From: Anisodus tanguticus
Lineage: Eukaryota > Streptophyta > Magnoliopsida > Solanales > Solanaceae
NCBI GenBank assembly: GCA_034509755.1
Contig: CM067543.1
Location: 57,220,653-57,284,652 of the forward strand
Direction: 5' to 3'
DNA length: 64,000 nucleotides
Shown: piece by piece, positions 36,701 through 47,762 of the stretch
Numbering within the stretch: the first letter of the stretch is position 1
How the letters are laid out: each line of letters starts with the position of its first letter
The notes under the pieces: generated by a model
Databases searched by the model: none
What the model was told of the DNA's origin: nothing
The model's input: only the letters and a program-made list of their open reading frames with translations
Position numbers and translations under genes: made by a program

Positions 36701-38654
36701 CTTATGAAATAGATCCCTTTCTCAGTGGATCAGTGTTAAGTTACACTGGAAGATTCATTTTCGATGGTTCAGAGCGCTGAATATTATCTAGGTGCTTGCA
36801 TTTTCATCTGAATATATTTATCATTCTTGACTTCACCATTTGGTATTGGCATTATATCTTGATATTTAAGTCCTTTTGGTAGTCCTAAATTCCTCGGTTT
36901 ATATTATCTATCTTCTTTATCGATTAATTCTTGGGAATTCATGTTGTTAAACTTCTCTTCCTGTTTAAAAAATGTAGCCATGGATGTCCAGAGCATATGA
37001 TCCATGTACCGAAAGATATTCTGAAGTTTATTTTAATCTCCCAGAGGTACAAAAGGCATTCCATGCTAATGTAACTAAGCTTACCTATCCTTGGAAAACA
37101 TGCAGGTCAGTTGAAGAACTTCGGAAGTTTTCAAGTTTCCTATCTTCAAACTTAATAACTTTTAATTGGATCTTTCTTGGTTTCCAGTGATATTGTTGGA
37201 AACTACTGGGCCGATTCTCCTCTGTCAATGCTTCCCATCTACCAAGAGCTAATAGCTGCTGGTTTCAGGATATGGGTATTCAGGTAAAGCTAAGGCAGTC
37301 CTCCTTTTGACAATCTTCTTTTGCCCCTCTATTCTCATTGTGTTATTGGACCCCATATTCTTTGGTTATCTCGTATTTTATTTACAGACGAGAACTTCAA
37401 CTATAAAATTTCTCATATTTGAATGAAGTACTCTTTTTTCTTTGAAGAAATAGTTGGTTTTGCGGCCTGTGCTCTTCTATGTGATATTTTGATAATTTTT
37501 ATGCTAAGAGTTATTGTGCTAATGAGGAATACTCCATTTTCAGTTACTCCTTTTTGGGAATAAGGTTCAATATGCTAAAGTGTTATTATTAACCTCCATG
37601 AAGAACTAGGAAAGCATAAATAGGATGCTATGCTCTAAAGGATTTATAATAGTTGCAGTAAAAGGGTCCATTGCTAGCTTCCTGCTTTTTGGTTGACAAA
37701 GGTACCTCAAAAGAGCAAAAAGGGAATTTCTATCTTAACAGTTATATATAGCTTATTTGTGTTGACTTCACTGTTAGCATTAGAATGTACTATTCTGCCG
37801 TAAGCCTTGAGCATTTTTCATCCCAGACCTAATCAACATTCATTTGGCTTTTCAAATGAAGAATATTAAGTATGAAAAGTGAACTGGAAACATCTCATGT
37901 TATGCGTCTCGTCTTCTAACTAAGTCGTGAATGAATTGATAAGTTTGTGTCATCTTGAATCATCATGGTTTATGCTAAAACATCTCGTTGCAGAAGCACA
38001 GATAAAATTTTGATAACGTCTCTCTTTCTCGCTTATCTTAACTAGAAAACTGATTTTCCCAAACGTCTAACATTCTTTGCAGTGGGGATACTGATTCAGT
38101 TGTGCCTGTAACCGCAACTCGATATTCTATAGATGCTTTGAAGCTTCCAACTATCACCAACTGGTACCCTTGGTATGACAATAAAAAGGTTAGTCGCAAT
38201 TCAGAAAGACCATTAATGTACACACAAACTGTTTTTTTCCCTTGATAATCGTGGTGTCTGGGCCAGCTTTTGCATACCTCGACTAATTCCACGGGGTTCC
38301 TGCTACCTCCCACCAGCACATGTAGTAACTCTGTCCATCAAAGTTTGAACAGATGAGAAGAACTAACCTAGTTTTTTTTTATTCCGTTGGCATTTGAACT
38401 TGAGACCTCATGGTCCCCATACAAACTGTTTTCTTCTCGGCAACCTTTCATCTTTTCCTCTGCTGTATCGAAATTCATGTTTTTCTTAGTCTCTATTGTT
38501 ATTCTATGAATAGGTTGGAGGATGGAGCCAAATATACAAAGGGTTGACCCTTGTAACTATAACAGGAGCAGGGCATGAAGTGCCACTTCATCGCCCTCGT
38601 CAAGCTTTCATTCTATTGAGATCATTTTTGGAGAACAAGCCCATGCCAAGATAA
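33754..38654 (+). CDS. Serine carboxypeptidase-like protein (SCPL), nine exons, 459 residues
   Basis: Exons by GT-AG signals and unbroken phase: 33754-34126, 34231-34326, 34884-34976, 35104-35189, 35607-35867, 36978-37105, 37188-37283, 38083-38188, 38514-38654; total 1380 nt with the stop. Residues 1 to about 24 form a hydrophobic signal peptide, so the enzyme enters the secretory pathway (vacuole or apoplast). Family signs in order: DRITYLPGQP, SGYVTV, LLLWLNGGPGCSS (oxyanion region), LLFLESPAGVGFSYTNT, nucleophile Ser185 in GESYAG, GNAVTDDYHD, YDPCTERY, Asp about 380 in SGDTDSVVP and His434 in GAGHEVP. This is the S10 peptidase fold; plant members act as carboxypeptidases or, in another clade, as acyltransferases. 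The sequence most resembles the Arabidopsis SCPL24-27 (BRS1) group, so peptidase is likelier. Length is normal and no damage is seen. Several introns carry MITEs. Confidence 0.95.
34395..34640. mobile_element. MITE relic in carboxypeptidase intron 2
   Basis: agtaggcatttgaacataaa at the left and aaccaaacactgttttg at the right are facing remnants of a 'gtgtttggacataaaa' terminal repeat also seen near 28740 and 30297. Confidence 0.5.
35222..35565. mobile_element. MITE in carboxypeptidase intron 4
   Basis: The left end 'gtttgaccaagcttctccaa' and the right end with aatattagaagcgtgaccac form facing ends around 'aaaagtgtttttgac' and 'ctgcttctcaccaaaaagta' words. It is probably hAT-like, but no 8-bp duplication was confirmed. 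Confidence 0.5.
36060..36413. mobile_element. Tourist-like MITE in carboxypeptidase intron 5
   Basis: The left terminal repeat gggtgtgtttggtatgaagg is matched in reverse complement by ccataccaaacacaccc at the right end. Bases outside are TTA (left) and TAC (right), close to the TTA duplication of PIF/Harbinger elements. The core has 'ggaaaataag' and 'gttttcc' words. Confidence 0.7.
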
Positions 38655-39224
38655 AACCTGCAGGTTCCTCTATAAAATCTTCGGTTAATCGATATAATTG
38701 CTCATTTCTTTCCCCTCGGCTGGCATCTTCTGGTTGCACTCGGAAATCGTGAAGTAAAGGCTGCGGGGAGATTCAACCTCAATAATGCTGTGCAATGGCT
38801 ACATTAGAATTTCATTCATAAATTAGTTTGAATTCATTGTATAGATAAAAACATTCCATGTAAATGGAATTTCCTAGTTATAGGGAAAAACAACTTGTTT
38901 GTACCTCATTTTTGGAGACAAATTTGACTCCATGCAACTTTAGCTTTTCCAAAGATCACTCTGAAGGAAAGATATGTATCTCCTATCAGTTCCTTTGGCA
39001 TGATAAAAGTGTAGACACCTCTAGTCTGCAATGTATTCTTTATGGGTATTGTACCTTGTGCCATAATACTTGTACCTTGAATTGCTAAATTCCTTTTCTA
39101 TATTTCCATGTATGAGAAACTTTCACCGTGAGATATGATAATTATTTCCTTTCATAAATCTAACCTCAATCTTACATTCATGTCTTTTCAACCTCACAAC
39201 CTTACCACTCTGTATATTATTAAA
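38655..39224 (+). other. 3' flank of the carboxypeptidase gene
   Basis: Likely the 3' UTR followed by spacer. Nothing else was recognised, and I could not choose a polyadenylation site. Confidence 0.4.
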
Positions 39225-39530
39225 AGGAGGGTAAATGTCCAATTTTGCCTCTGAATTTTGCGAAATGATTCAAATTTGATCTCCGTTAATAGTTTAGATC
39301 ATATGTACCCTTGCCACTACAATTTTGGTCCAAACCTGTCCTTATTCATTAACGGTGAAAGAAAGCTTTGCCTTTGTTCATTAACGGTGAAAGCTTTCCA
39401 ACACATGACCCTTTTTCACCGGGAAAAATGGTCAAATTTGCCCTTGAACTAATATGAAATGGCCTGGATTTGCTCTTAAACTTTGCAAAATTGATCTTAT
39501 TCATGATTCACATTCATTTGTTGAGTTTTA
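39225..39530. repeat. Dispersed repeat relic
   Basis: 'cattaacggtgaaag' occurs twice (near 39347 and 39379), and 'gtccaattttgcc' / 'gtcaaatttgcccttg' words bracket the segment. This is the pattern of a common nightshade MITE. The borders are approximate. Confidence 0.4.
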
Positions 39531-39879
39531 CAAGAAACCAAATGTTGTATTTATTGTTATGGAAGAGTTTTATACAAACATGTTTTTTTAATTAGTAATG
39601 CAGAGTTTTACATTACATACCAAATGTTACATTCCTTTTGTCCCATTTTACATCGCAATTTTTTTCTGTTTAGTCGGTATTACTATCATATTTCTATATT
39701 TCATACTTACGAGGAGAGAAAAATATGGAAGCTCTTATCATCTCTCATCTGATAGTTAGTTCTAAACTTCTAATAAGGACATTTTTAATAATTTAATATA
39801 CTGTAACTTATCATTTTTCTATTTCTTTTATTTTATTTTTAGTCAAATATTGGCACATAAAATATAGTGAAAGTAGTAC

Positions 39880-40130
39880 TGTTTGTGTCCCAATTTATGT
39901 GACACGTTTCGAATTTTGAGATTCAAACAAGTTTTTTTATATCATAATTTTTTCATGTCTTTTAAATAGTTTGAATTGTAAATCATTGTGATTTATAGTA
40001 GTACTTTTTATGTAGTTTTCAAATATGTAAATTTTATGTCAAAAACCTTAAAGGTTCTACGTTTGAATACACGGTCAAAATTACCCCCCCCCGATTAAAA
40101 AGAGTGTCCACTTATCATTTATTTTTTGAG
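39880..40130. mobile_element. Stowaway-like MITE relic
   Basis: gtgtcccaatttatgtgaca near 39889 is the usual left terminal repeat. The body follows the same layout as 31695-31965, but the right end is lost, replaced by a run of C's near 40084. Confidence 0.5.
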
Positions 40131-40211
40131 TAAAAAGAGTGTACACTTACCAAATCAAGAAATTATGATTAATCTTACTTTTTCAAATTTGTCCTTATTA
40201 AGTGTTAGGTG

Positions 40212-41365
40212 ACTAAGACCTCATTTGTTTTCATTAAAATTAAGACATCTGAATCTGAATGCACATCTGAATGATTAAATGTTGTCTCTATATATGAACA
40301 ATGATTGATTAAGAATGTTTGTTTTTCAACATATGAATATGTATAATATATTTATTTAAACATAATATATTCAAATAAAAAAGTAACTAAAGATTAGAAG
40401 ATAAATATAAATTTAATAAAATAAAATTATTATTTGATAAAAAAATAAAATATTTATGTTCGCTAATGATGATGAAGATGCTTTGTAGTGATGGAGAAAT
40501 GATAGTTATGATGATAGAGGTGATTTATGTTCGAGTGACTGGTTGGTAGTGGTGGTTATGATGATGGAGTTGGTTGATGTTAGTAATTGACAATTTTGAT
40601 GGTGGTAGTTGACAATGATAGATGGTAGTTGGCGGCAGTACTAGTTATGATGATAGAGGTGATTTTTACTAAGGATGACCGCAATTGTGGTAGTATCTGA
40701 TAGTAGTGGTGGTCGTGGCGGCGACGACGATAACCGTGGGGATAGCGATAATGACAACAGTTGTTAATATAATTATAACGATGATGACAACAGTTGTTGA
40801 TATAATTATAACGATGAATGTGACAAGTGTAGTAACAATTGACGATAGTGATTGTCGGCGGTGGTGGTTATGATGACAAATGTAGTTGGTGGTGATGGCC
40901 GGTGGTTGGCTACAATGATGATGATTGACAAAGGTGATAGTGGTGATTGTGATGGCAGAGATGGTTAGCGGTGATGAGTGATGGTGGGGATAATGGGGGT
41001 GGGGTGGGCGATGGTATGGGTAGGTAGGTGGATGGGCGTAGGGAGAGGGTTGGAGGTTGAAGGTAGTGATGGTTCACAGTGGTGTTAGTTGTGATTGCAG
41101 AGGTGGTTAAGGGTCGTGGGGTGAGGGGTGGAGAGATGGGGAGGGGGTGCATGGATGGGGTGGTGGTGGGTTATGGGGAGCTTGAGCTAGTGGTTGTGGA
41201 CATAGTGGTGATAAAAATTCTTCATATAAAAATAACTCTTAATGATATTAAATTTATTCAAACTAAATAAATATTTAGATCTTAATATAAGTAAATGTAG
41301 TTAATGACTTAAGATCTGAATCATTCAAATTTAGACCTTTATTAAATACAAACAAATGAGATCTA
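40212..41365. mobile_element. Inverted-repeat element with G-rich, C-poor core
   Basis: The left end (gacctcatttgttttcatta, then aagacatctgaatctgaatg) pairs with the right end (aagatctgaatcattc, then acaaacaaatgagatct). From about 40470 to 41210 the + strand consists of 'gatgg', 'ggtgg', 'gtgatg' words with almost no C. It has dense G runs at 40986-41008 and 41118-41165. No protein is likely: the open frames there are by-products of this composition. Confidence 0.65.
40986..41165 (+). repeat. G-run clusters with G-quadruplex pattern
   Basis: At 40986-41008 four G runs (GGGG, GGGGG, GGGG, GGG) follow within 23 bases. At 41118-41165 there is a second set (ggggtgaggggtgg, ggggagggggtgc). Both fit the G3+N1-7 rule for quadruplex formation, though formation itself is untested. 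Confidence 0.6.
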
Positions 41366-41568
41366 AATCTTAATAACATATTTAAAGAGGTTTGCAAATG
41401 ACTAAGTGAACACTGACTCTGGAAATCCATACTTTAAATTTAGACAGAGGAAGTAATAGTTTTGCATTATTTATATACATAATCCAAACAACCCCTTATA
41501 CTCGAGCTATAAGAACTCTTGACAGTCTGCAAGCGCATGTAATTGAAGGTATCATCAATCCATCAACA

Positions 41569-44500
41569 ATGAATGTTGTACTTGTGGAACCATTACAAGT
41601 ACCATATTGCTATACAAAATTCCTAAACAGGAAGAACCCAAAATGTGTAGCCTCATCAACTGGCGTCGGTTCTCTTGTAATTGAACAGACTTGGACTTCA
41701 ACAACAACAACGCAGTCATCAGTTGGAGCTCGTAGACTCATATTGCTTCGACACGCAAAGAGTTCATGGGAGAATCGCTCTATTCGGGGTACCCCATCTT
41801 TAGCCCACTAATATCTAAAATGTGCTTCATTACGAAATAACTTTGATCAACTTATTGGAAATTACATGTTGCAAACTCGAGGTGTATGTAACTTTGTAAC
41901 TGTAAGTGAAACAGTGGGTTTTAATTCATTACTTGAGCTATATCCATGAACCCCTTTGCTTTATTATTCTGTTTAATTCAGTAGTTTTAATGATTAAGCA
42001 CCTAAAAGATTCAAATTTGTACAATTAGGGGCACCAATTTCTGTAATTTTTTTTTATGCTAATTGATTATTGCTACAAGGTGTAGGTTTGCGCCATATTG
42101 ATTTTTCATTTCTGAATTTGGGTTCCTAGTTGATGCTAAAAGTGTTTAACAACAACAAACCCAGTGTAATCCCACAAGTGGGGTCTGGGGAGGGTAAGAT
42201 GTACGGAGCCTTACCCTACCATCCGGGCTTGGGACCGGCAATGTGAACGAGGTCGCACGGGCGGAGTTTGATGCTCAAAGTGATTGATGACGAATAACTT
42301 TGATCAGCTTATTGGAATTACATGTTGCAAACTCGAGGTGTATGCAACTTTTAACAGTAAGTGACAATAGGTTTTAATCCATTACTCGAGGTATATCCAT
42401 GAAGCCCCCCTATTTTTCCCAGTTTAATTTAGTACTTTTAGTGATTAAGCACCTAAAATATTCATATTTGTGCCATAGGGCCATGAATTTCCGTTCTATT
42501 CTTATGCTAAATGATTATTACTACAAGATGGAAGTTTGCGTGATATTGATTTTTCATTTCTGAATTTGGATTCCTAGTTGATGCTAAAAGTGATTGATTA
42601 CAAATAACTTTGATCAACTTATTGGAATTACATGTTGCAAACTCGAGGAGTATGCAACTTCTAACAGTAAGTAAAACAGTGGGTTTAATCCATTACTCGA
42701 GCTATATCCATGAAAGCCTTTTGTTTTCCCTGTTTAATTCAGTGCTTTTAACAATTAAGCACCTAAAAGATTCAAACTTGTGCCATAGGCCACCAATTTC
42801 CTTTCTATTTTGGATGCTAAATGATATTACTATATTTTTTGTTTCTGAATTTGGGTTCTCTTGTTAAGCGTGGTGTAAAATGTTCTTTTAAATTTTTGTA
42901 AGCTATCTCTTTTGCTTGGATAGTAAGTAACAGTGGGTTTAATCCATTACTTGAGCTATATCCACCAACCCCTTTTCTTTCCTTGTTAATTCAGTACTCT
43001 AAATGATTAAGAACCTAAGAAATTCAAATTTTGTGCCATAGGGACACTGATTTCTATTCTATTTCGATGCTAATACTACAAGGTGAAAGTTTGTGCCATA
43101 TATATTTTTCATTTCTAAATCTGGCTTCTCTTGTTGATGCTAGAAGTGTTTGATTACGAATAACTTTGATCAACTTATTGGAAATTTGGAATTACATGTT
43201 GCAAGCTCGAGGTATATGCAACTTCTAACAGTAAGTGACAGTGGAGAGGAGAGGACAGGAAGGACTCTTTGGATTCTGGTTTGTGTACAACTGTGAGCTG
43301 TAATAGACGTGACAGCTAAATTTTCATGCTCCTAAGGCTTGCTTTTTATACCTCATGCAAATATTCCTCTTGTAAAAGAAACAATTACAAAAAGTTGTGT
43401 TGCTCTATAAACAAAAAATGTTGCTCTATTCATAGGTTTAATATAGTACTTCATCATTATGTTCTTGAGCAGATCATGATCGTCCTTTGAGCAGGGCTGG
43501 ACAACTTGATGCTATCAAGGTTTCGCAAAACCTCCTAAAACTGGGCTGGATTCCACAACTTATTTTATCAAGGTTAGTGGTTCTTTAAGTACACCTAGAG
43601 AGGAATTTGCTATGAGATTTTTAAGCTGCTTAAGAATTTATATTGATATTAACAAACTAAGTGGTCATTTTTGTTTTCTTTATGGCATAGTGATGCACTG
43701 CGAACGCGGGAAACACTGAAAATAATGCAGGACCAAGTACAAGCCTTTTTGGAAGCTGAAGTACATTTTTTTCCAGCTTTTATTCTGTTGCAGCAATGGA
43801 TGGGCAGACGGCTGAGCACCTACGTCAAGCAATTTGTAAATACTCGAGGGATGAGATCTTTACAGTCATGTGAGTTTTCCTTCTGCTTGTGATTCTTTGG
43901 TGGTGGCATTTGACATAATGGAGGAGCATAAACACAATGCATATAAATCTATTATGGGTGCTTCAAATAAATTTGCAGGACTGGAAGAATGGAGAGCTCA
44001 ACGGTTTGCTTTTATTATTGTACAAACAAAAACGTCTCATTCACAGCTGAAAATGTATAGGGTAGAGGGACTGCATATTTCTTGTGAAATCATAATTATA
44101 ACAGGCTAATAAAGAGGAAGAACATGAACTTTCTTCATTCCTCGATATGAGTGCTTAGGTATACATCCGGGTGTGGCCTAGTGGTTAATAAAGTGGAGGG
44201 AGAGCTATGAGGTCTCAGGTTCAAATCCCGTGTAGGGAAAAATCACTAGGTGATGTCTTCCAATCTGCCTAAGCCTTGTTAGACAGAGTTACCCGGTACC
44301 TGTGCTGGTAGAAGATAGCATGTATCCGGTGGGATAGTCAAAGTGCGCACGAGGCGGCTCCGAATACCACCATCATAAAAAAAGAGTGTTCATTTGTTCC
44401 TTCGCTGTGTATAAATTATGGTGTACAATATGTAATATTTTGGGAGTTGAATTGAGTGATGTCAAGGTCATCACAAAGATGACGAGTATGGATATTCAGC

Positions 44501-46814
44501 TGGAAGATGCGGAGGAGAGTATAGGGAATAGCTCCCTTATCACTTTTGTGGATCATATGGAATGAGAGAAACATAATAACATTTGAAAGAGTTTAAAAAC
44601 TCCTTTTACAATTGTTTTTTTGTACGCTTTTGGAGTATAAATGATATTTCAGTCAGTATTGATGACTAGACGGTCTTTATAGAGAATCATGTTTTCGTGA
44701 AATCCTTTACTTTTTGCATACAGTTTGTATCCAAAAGGTCTTTCCCATTACTTGAATTATTAATTTCATAAAAGAATTGGATTTGTATGACCTATTTCAT
44801 CTCCAGTTGGAGAAATGACAGTAAATTTATGTCAATTTCCAGTTATTGGGTAAAGTGCTTCATAGTAAAATACTAAAATTTAGTCCTCTATTCAGGTGTA
44901 TGGGACATAATAGAGGATGGGAGGAGGCAGCCTCAATGTTTTCAGGTGTTACTGTAGAATTAAAGACTTGTAATGCTGCTTTGCTTGAAGCTACTGGGAA
45001 GTCGTGGGAAGAGGTATTGTCTTTTTTCTGCAACTGTTGGTTCCACTTTTCCCAGTCCCACATTTGCAAATTCAATTGCATCACGAATGTTAAAGTAGCA
45101 TATGGTAAGTTGGTATATGGAGTTTCAAATGTGAAGTGAAATGCTTGTTGTTGACCCAAAAATAGGGCTCATCATTCTGATTAATTGCCAGTTGTGTTTT
45201 ACGTACCTTTTAAAAAAAAAGATTAATTTCCAGCTGTGGTTAGTCTCCCTGTCTTAGATTCCCACCTTGTGTCAATGCACTGTCTACTTTTAGGGTGTCT
45301 TTTTTCAGTCCTGCTTTTTCCCTGCTGTCGTATCGGAACAAAATTTGTTATCTGCCCCCTAGCTTTTGTCATTCCAAGCTGATTTTGTCTGTCTTAACCA
45401 GAATTAACTACTTTCCTCGTATAAGCAGTCATTAAAACCTCGTTCCTGTCAATCAAATTTGATCTATGGTAGTTATCTGTAGTTTGGTAGCTAGGAATTT
45501 CGTGAATTCCATCGTTATCAGAGTGTAGAAATATTCCCTTTTTTTTTTAATCAGAAAACGACAATCTGCTTTTAAAGACTTCAACTATCCATTGGCAGGT
45601 TAGTTCAGAAAATTATCAAACACCTTGCAAGCAAATGAATATCAACTCAACAATTACGCCTCAGTGTCAAACAAGTTGGCATAGGCTGTATGAATCCTCA
45701 CTGACCATGGTTCTCCAATTAAAATTCATATCAGCCCATATATACAAAATATAAATAATTAGTACTAAAAGTTCTCTATATTTTCTATCAGCTGAAAAAT
45801 CTCTACGAAGGCTAAAAGACTCCTAGAAAGAATATGACCTAAAGTAAACACACTAATATGACTAAAACATACCATTGTGTCATATCTTTCGCTAAGTCGA
45901 CATGGATTTCAAAAGATTGTAGTTCTTTTGAGACAACTTCCTTCCGTGTTAGGTCTACCTTGTTCCACACCTTCACTCACCATGGTGTCACACCTATGGT
46001 TCGGTGCATCGGGAGGTTGATGATTTGACATGACAAAACCATCTCAAGCAACCTCTCATTTTTATCGTCAATATGTGCTACTTGCACCTTATGTCGAATG
46101 TGGTCATTTTTTATCTTGTTTAATCTTGTATAGCTGCACATTTCTTCTAGTATCCACATCTATGCGACACTCATCTTGTGGATGTGTTGGACTTTAGCAG
46201 GCAAGCATTCACTTCTTAGAGTATATATCATAAATTGAGGGTGAACTAAAAATTATGAGTACTATATTTTCACCCTCTGCTTCTAAAGAGTCATGAATTA
46301 AAGACTGTCTTTTCAGATAGTTAGAATATTACTTTCCCATCTTTCACTTTTTCCTTCTAATCTCCCAAACGGGTTCTTTGCAACTTGAGCCTGGAGCTAG
46401 ATTTGAGCAACCTAAAATTTTCTGAAGTTTAATCATCTTTTGTATTTAAATGTTATGTTTCAGAATTAGGTTATTACCATGTCCAAATGGAAAGACGAGA
46501 CATTTCTAAAAGAATATGGCTCTTTATAGATGGTCATTGATTGCCTTTCTTGAAAAGTGAACTCCAATAACAGGAAGTTATGACACACACAGGAAGATAT
46601 GACACATACTTGTCTGTGAGGAACTACGTTCGAATCTCTAAATGTAATGATGATGCGTGTGATTAATGGAACTTCAGAGCTTCATAAGTCGCAAAATGAA
46701 AATTCTGAAATCTTTGATCTTCTCTGACTTAAGTGCTTTCCTCAGGCATTTTCTCTGGCTGGACCTGGTGGGTGGAAGCTTCAAGGGCTTGTGAAGCCAG
46801 ACACTGCTGTTTAG
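41569..46814 (+). CDS. SixA-like histidine phosphatase, plastid-type, five exons, exon 3 frameshifted
   Basis: Exons: 41569-41788, 43473-43572, 43691-43869, 44896-45013, 46746-46814, all with GT-AG introns. The first 53 or so residues are Ser/Thr-rich with few acids, as in a chloroplast transit peptide. The core starts ARRLILLRHAKSSW, where His62 in RHA is the phospho-acceptor of the histidine phosphatase (phosphoglycerate-mutase-like) superfamily. DHDRPLSRAGQLDA, ILSSDALRTRETL, CMGHNRGWEEAASMF (second catalytic His) and LAGPGGWKLQGLVKPDTAV follow. SixA-type enzymes remove phosphate from phosphohistidine; the plant substrate is unknown. In exon 3 the frame before about 43770 and the frame after it (YSVAAMDGQTAEHLRQ) differ by one base, and exon phases also require one extra base. 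A single C seems missing at the 'ttttttccagc' run: either a real null allele or a sequence error. Confidence 0.88.
41838..43225 (+). repeat. Tandem repeat array in intron 1 of the SixA-like gene
   Basis: A unit of about 310 bases starting aactttgatcaacttattgg recurs at 41838, 42294, 42605 and 43162, with one further copy lacking its first part from about 42925. Each unit runs through 'acatgttgcaaactcgagg', 'gggttttaatccattact' and 'tgattaagcacctaaaa' to 'tttttcatttctgaatttgg'. The first unit is lengthened by a LINE-type tail. The array fills most of the 1.7-kb intron. Confidence 0.85.
42149..42268 (-). mobile_element. LINE/SINE 3' tail inserted in first array unit
   Basis: aacaacaacaaacccagtgt, 'tcccacaagtggggtctggg' and a diverged 'gtaagatgtacggagcctta' block are the complement of the standard tail. 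It interrupts only the first of the tandem units, so it arrived after the array began to form. Confidence 0.7.
44158..44383 (+). mobile_element. SINE in intron 3 of the SixA-like gene
   Basis: The tRNA-like head has an A box (tgtggcctagtgg, near 44172) and a B box (ggttcaaatcccg, near 44219). The body contains ttacccggtacctgtgctgg and ends ccaccatcataaaaaaa. Imperfect duplication gagtgctt / gagtgtt flanks it (44150 and 44384). Confidence 0.75.
45860..46195 (-). mobile_element. LINE C-terminal fragment in intron 4 of the SixA-like gene
   Basis: On the minus strand a 60-residue frame (46159-45977) reads MCSYTRLNKIKNDHIRHKVQ, matching the conserved end of RTE pol seen at 56970-57180 (MCGHTRRYMIINDDIRDKVG). 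Beyond it, the sequence for an RCDTM-like, then FEIHVDLA-like end is in another frame. It is a different subfamily from the LINE at 56440. Confidence 0.7.
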
Positions 46815-47498
46815 AGTAATTTCAGTTAAACGACTATATAATCAGCCATTTGAGGGACCAATTACCCAGAAAATGCAGGATTTAAGCTGAGCCAATTACA
46901 GTTTTTCGGTTGCTTGTTATGAAGCTTATTCAGGTATCTTACTACCACCACCACCCAAGTCTTGCATGCTGAAGGGATAAGATTAATATTTCAAAAGTGT
47001 CAGTTGGTGCTTCACTTACAGTCGGACTGGTCGTTGAGATGCATTTGTCTTTGTACCAAAAGGTTTATTCACTCAAAGTAGTAGAGGCTATGCCAACAAT
47101 CTCATGTGTAGAATAACTTGTTGGACAGCTTGTCCTGCTAGATATAAAATCATGTAACCACTATGTAGCGGAACGATAAATTTATCACCCCATTTGAATT
47201 TGGCCAAAGGTCTATTAAACTTAGAGCCTTTGTGGGACTTGCACATTTTCTTGTTGAATTCACAAGTTTAATGCTGAAGTTGATATGGAAGAGGTTGTGC
47301 GCAAATGATTTTAACACCGTGTTATACATCCTTTATTCAGAAACATGGTCAATGAGGATTCATATGATATCAGTACTTGTTTGTGACTGAGATACAATTA
47401 TTATACATTCCTTCGTTTGGCTTTTCCAGCTCAAAGTTTGCAAGAGGAAAGTCCCAAATATCGAAGTACGGAGCAATAGGAACTTTGGCAGCTGTTCT
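46815..47498 (+). other. 3' flank of the SixA-like gene
   Basis: Presumed 3' UTR and spacer. Near 47420-47498 a pyrimidine-rich ccttcgtttggcttttccag precedes an open stretch (SSKFARGKSQ, SKYGAIGTLAAVL) cut by the copia element. It may be an exon end, see the finding; I do not recognise the protein. Confidence 0.35.
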
Positions 47499-47762
47499 TG
47501 TTAAAACTAGCCAACAGAGAGGAAATGAGATATTTTGGGAGAAAACAGTTCTCTTTCAATTGAGTGAATCTTACACTGTTACAAGATACACGTATATATA
47601 AAGATCCTCTAAGCTCCACTAAGCAACCGACCTTGAGCTAAAAATATCTTAACAACTAACTGCTAGCTCATTAATATAACTAACTTCTAACTAACTGCTT
47701 CTAGAAGCTTACAATTCTTCTAGCTCACTGTACAACCAACATGTTAACTTCATATTTCAACA
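47499..47762 (-). repeat. 3' LTR of the minus-strand copia element
   Basis: 264 bases. It shares 'ttctctttcaattgagtgaa', 'ataaagatcctctaagc' and 'gctcactgtacaaccaacat' with the LTR at 54367, but lacks about 40 bases present there near 54400-54440 and has small insertions. Confidence 0.85.

Noticed and set aside
40910..41270. Pro/Ser/Thr-rich and Gly/Val-rich open frames
   Set aside because: By-products of the C-poor repeat core, read on either strand; no start context and no domain.
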